From a virus: a stretch of 38,390 nucleotides of DNA. Location: positions 1 to 38,390 of the IMG/VR virus record IMGVR_UViG_3300045911_000580. The stretch is one strand, 5' to 3'. This document shows, piece after piece, positions 37,220-38,390 of the stretch (position 1 is its first letter; each line of letters starts with the position of its first letter). The position numbers and the translations under genes were made by a program. The notes under the pieces are model-generated. The model worked only from the letters and a program-made list of their open reading frames with translations. It did not search any database and was not told where the DNA came from.

Positions 37220-37830
37220 CGCTGTCCCGCGGCAAGGTCGTGGGCCCCGGCGGGCGCGTGGGGCAGTTCTGGACCCCGCCGGCCGTGGCGCGGCAGTTCG
37301 CCCGCTGGGCGGGCATCCGCCCCGGCCTGCGCGTCGTGGACGTGGGCGCGGGCATGGGCGCGCTCTCGTACGCAGCCCTCGAGCTCGGCGCGCGCGTGGT
37401 GTCGGTCGAGGTCGATGAGGCCCTGGTCGAGCGCATCCGCGCGCAGCTCGAGCGTCGGGGAGCGACGGTCGTGCATCGCGACGTGCTCGCCCCGCTCGAC
37501 CGCCGGCAGGTCACGATCGGCTGCGGCTACTCGCACGACCTGGCGATCTCGAACCCGCCGTGGGAGCAAGACCTCCCTGAGCTGTTCGTCGAGCGTGCCC
37601 TCGCCCAGCTCGCGCCCCGCGTCGCCGCCATCGTCCCTGTGAACATGCTGGCAGGCGTGAGGCGCTCGCGGTTCTGGCGCAGCGTCCAGATCCTCCGGTT
37701 GAAGGTCCTCCCCCGCCGCCCGCACTTCGCTGGTCGGAAGGCGGGCATGCGCGACGTGATGTTCGTCGAGGTCGTCGCCAGGCGCGTCTGCGGCGAGGCG
37801 GATCACGTGGCGCTCGAGGTGGGCGAGTGA
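37216..37830 (+). CDS. SAM-dependent DNA N6-adenine methyltransferase-like
   Basis: 204 residues from ATG 37216; GTG 37207 is possible. FWTPPAVARQFARWAGI precedes motif I DVGAGMGALS (Asp42 region) and motif IV NPPW (Asn113-Trp116), which marks amino-methyltransferases acting on adenine. No target-recognition domain is attached, so it may be a solitary methyltransferase protecting phage DNA, or modify RNA or protein. It overlaps the primase start (GTGA) and belongs to the early replication operon. Confidence 0.78.
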   Translation: MTLSRGKVVGPGGRVGQFWTPPAVARQFARWAGIRPGLRVVDVGAGMGALSYAALELGARVVSVEVDEALVERIRAQLERRGATVVHRDVLAPLDRRQVTIGCGYSHDLAISNPPWEQDLPELFVERALAQLAPRVAAIVPVNMLAGVRRSRFWRSVQILRLKVLPRRPHFAGRKAGMRDVMFVEVVARRVCGEADHVALEVGE

Positions 37831-38390
37831 CGCGAGCGAAGTGGCTCGACGCGCTCGGTAGAGAGCACGTCCTCGAGGTCGCGCGCGCGCTCCGGCTCGA
37901 GACGCGTCCGCCTCGCGGTGCGTCCGGCGGATCGTGCGCGTGCCCTGCGTGCGCGGCCGTGCGCCGGCACCCGTCGAGGCACGACCGGCGGCTCGCGATC
38001 GGCGTGAGGCGCGAGGGGCGCGGGTGGCGCTGTTACGAGTGCGACGCTCACGGCGATCAGCTGCACCTCGTGGCGATCGCGCTCGAGGGGCGGCGGTGGA
38101 ACGAGCTCGCCCCCGACGCCAAGGCGCGGGTGCGCGCCTGGGTGGTGGAGTGGCTGCGCATCGGCGAGGCGCCCACCCCGGAGCCGCGCCGCATGGAGCT
38201 CCGGCCTGCCGACGCGCCGCCAGAGTATCCGCCGGTCGAAGAGGTGCGCTCGCTCTGGGAGCACGCGATCCCCGCAAAGCGAGACGAGCGCGCCGTGCGG
38301 TGGCTCGGAGACCGCGGGCTGAGCGCGCTACGCATCACGCAGCTGGACTTGTGCCGCGTGCTGCCGTGGGGGCTGCCGTGTCCGGCGTGG
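37827..38390 (+). CDS. DNA primase, N-terminal zinc-ribbon part (continues at base 1)
   Basis: Starts at GTG 37827 (GTGA overlap). The protein begins MTRAKWLDALGREHVLEV; a zinc ribbon follows with CACPAC (Cys39, Cys42) and GWRCYECDAHGD. After residue 145 the coding sequence passes through the join and ends at 673. The last 127 bases of the window (38264-38390) are the repeat of bases 1-127 and should not be counted twice. Circular length 1,110 bp, 369 residues. This zinc site normally recognises the priming sequence. Confidence 0.82.
   Translation, partial: MTRAKWLDALGREHVLEVARALRLETRPPRGASGGSCACPACAAVRRHPSRHDRRLAIGVRREGRGWRCYECDAHGDQLHLVAIALEGRRWNELAPDAKARVRAWVVEWLRIGEAPTPEPRRMELRPADAPPEYPPVEEVRSLWEHAIPAKRDERAVRWLGDRGLSALRITQLDLCRVLPWGLPCPAW
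38264..38390. repeat. Terminal direct repeat, right copy (circular join)
   Basis: Exact copy of bases 1-127. It contains the region of the primase just after codon 145 and is the assembly overlap marking the circular junction. Confidence 0.93.

Noticed and set aside
1-38390. Mu-type transposase, MuB, and terminal inverted repeats
   Set aside because: Looked for because of the Mu-like virion order; no DDE transposase or MuB-like ATPase was found, and the ends of the window are an assembly overlap.
1-38390. tRNA genes
   Set aside because: No cloverleaf-like stretch with a T-loop GGTTCGA-type motif was noticed by eye; a covariance-model scan would be needed to exclude one.

Overview
The window is the complete genome of a temperate, contractile-tailed (myovirus-type) phage or prophage, opened at an arbitrary point. 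The first 127 bases (1-127) recur exactly as the last 127 (38264-38390). The natural reading is a circular or circularly permuted molecule of 38,263 bp, with one primase gene running across the join. Composition is very GC-rich throughout (about 70% by eye). The lysis region carries a lipobox, which points to a Gram-negative host; a Myxococcota-like or other high-GC proteobacterial host is my guess, not shown by the sequence.

Rightward block (36283 -> join -> 26044). It starts at a promoter/operator (PR) before a small Cro-like gene. In order it carries a second regulator, a tiny hydrophobic protein, an N6-adenine methyltransferase, a zinc-ribbon/Toprim primase, an AAA+ helicase-like ATPase with iteron-like repeats in its 3' end (candidate origin), the small and large terminase subunits, a triple-HTH protein, portal, S49 head protease with a nested scaffold, a decoration-like protein, gpT-like capsid and head-tail completion proteins. 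Then come sheath, tube, tail chaperones with a canonical -1 frameshift site, tape measure, hub/spike, gp46/gp47/gp48-like baseplate proteins, fibre-like proteins, membrane/lysis proteins and an amidase. The virion gene order closely follows phage Mu, but no Mu transposition genes are present.

Leftward block (33010 -> 26041). A second promoter/operator (PL), almost identical in design to PR, drives a tightly overlapping operon: several small unknown proteins, a ParB-like protein, a deoxyribosyltransferase-like protein, a sigma region-4-like protein, a cysteine-containing protein, a small coupled protein and a large serine recombinase (integrase).

Immunity and cargo region (33135-36274). It holds a DnaQ-like protein with altered catalytic positions, an ImmA/IrrE-type metallopeptidase, a leftward HTH repressor lacking any self-cleavage domain, and directly downstream of the repressor a three-gene cassette of clearly lower GC that ends in a HEPN-like protein. 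That cassette sits where lambda carries rexAB and is the best candidate for an undescribed exclusion/defence system.

Inferred logic: the repressor binds paired GGAC-N4-GTCC palindromes (24-bp centre spacing) at PL and PR, both of which place the start codon at the expected transcription start (leaderless mRNAs); the ImmA-like protease would relieve repression; the lysogenic transcript would also express the cargo cassette.
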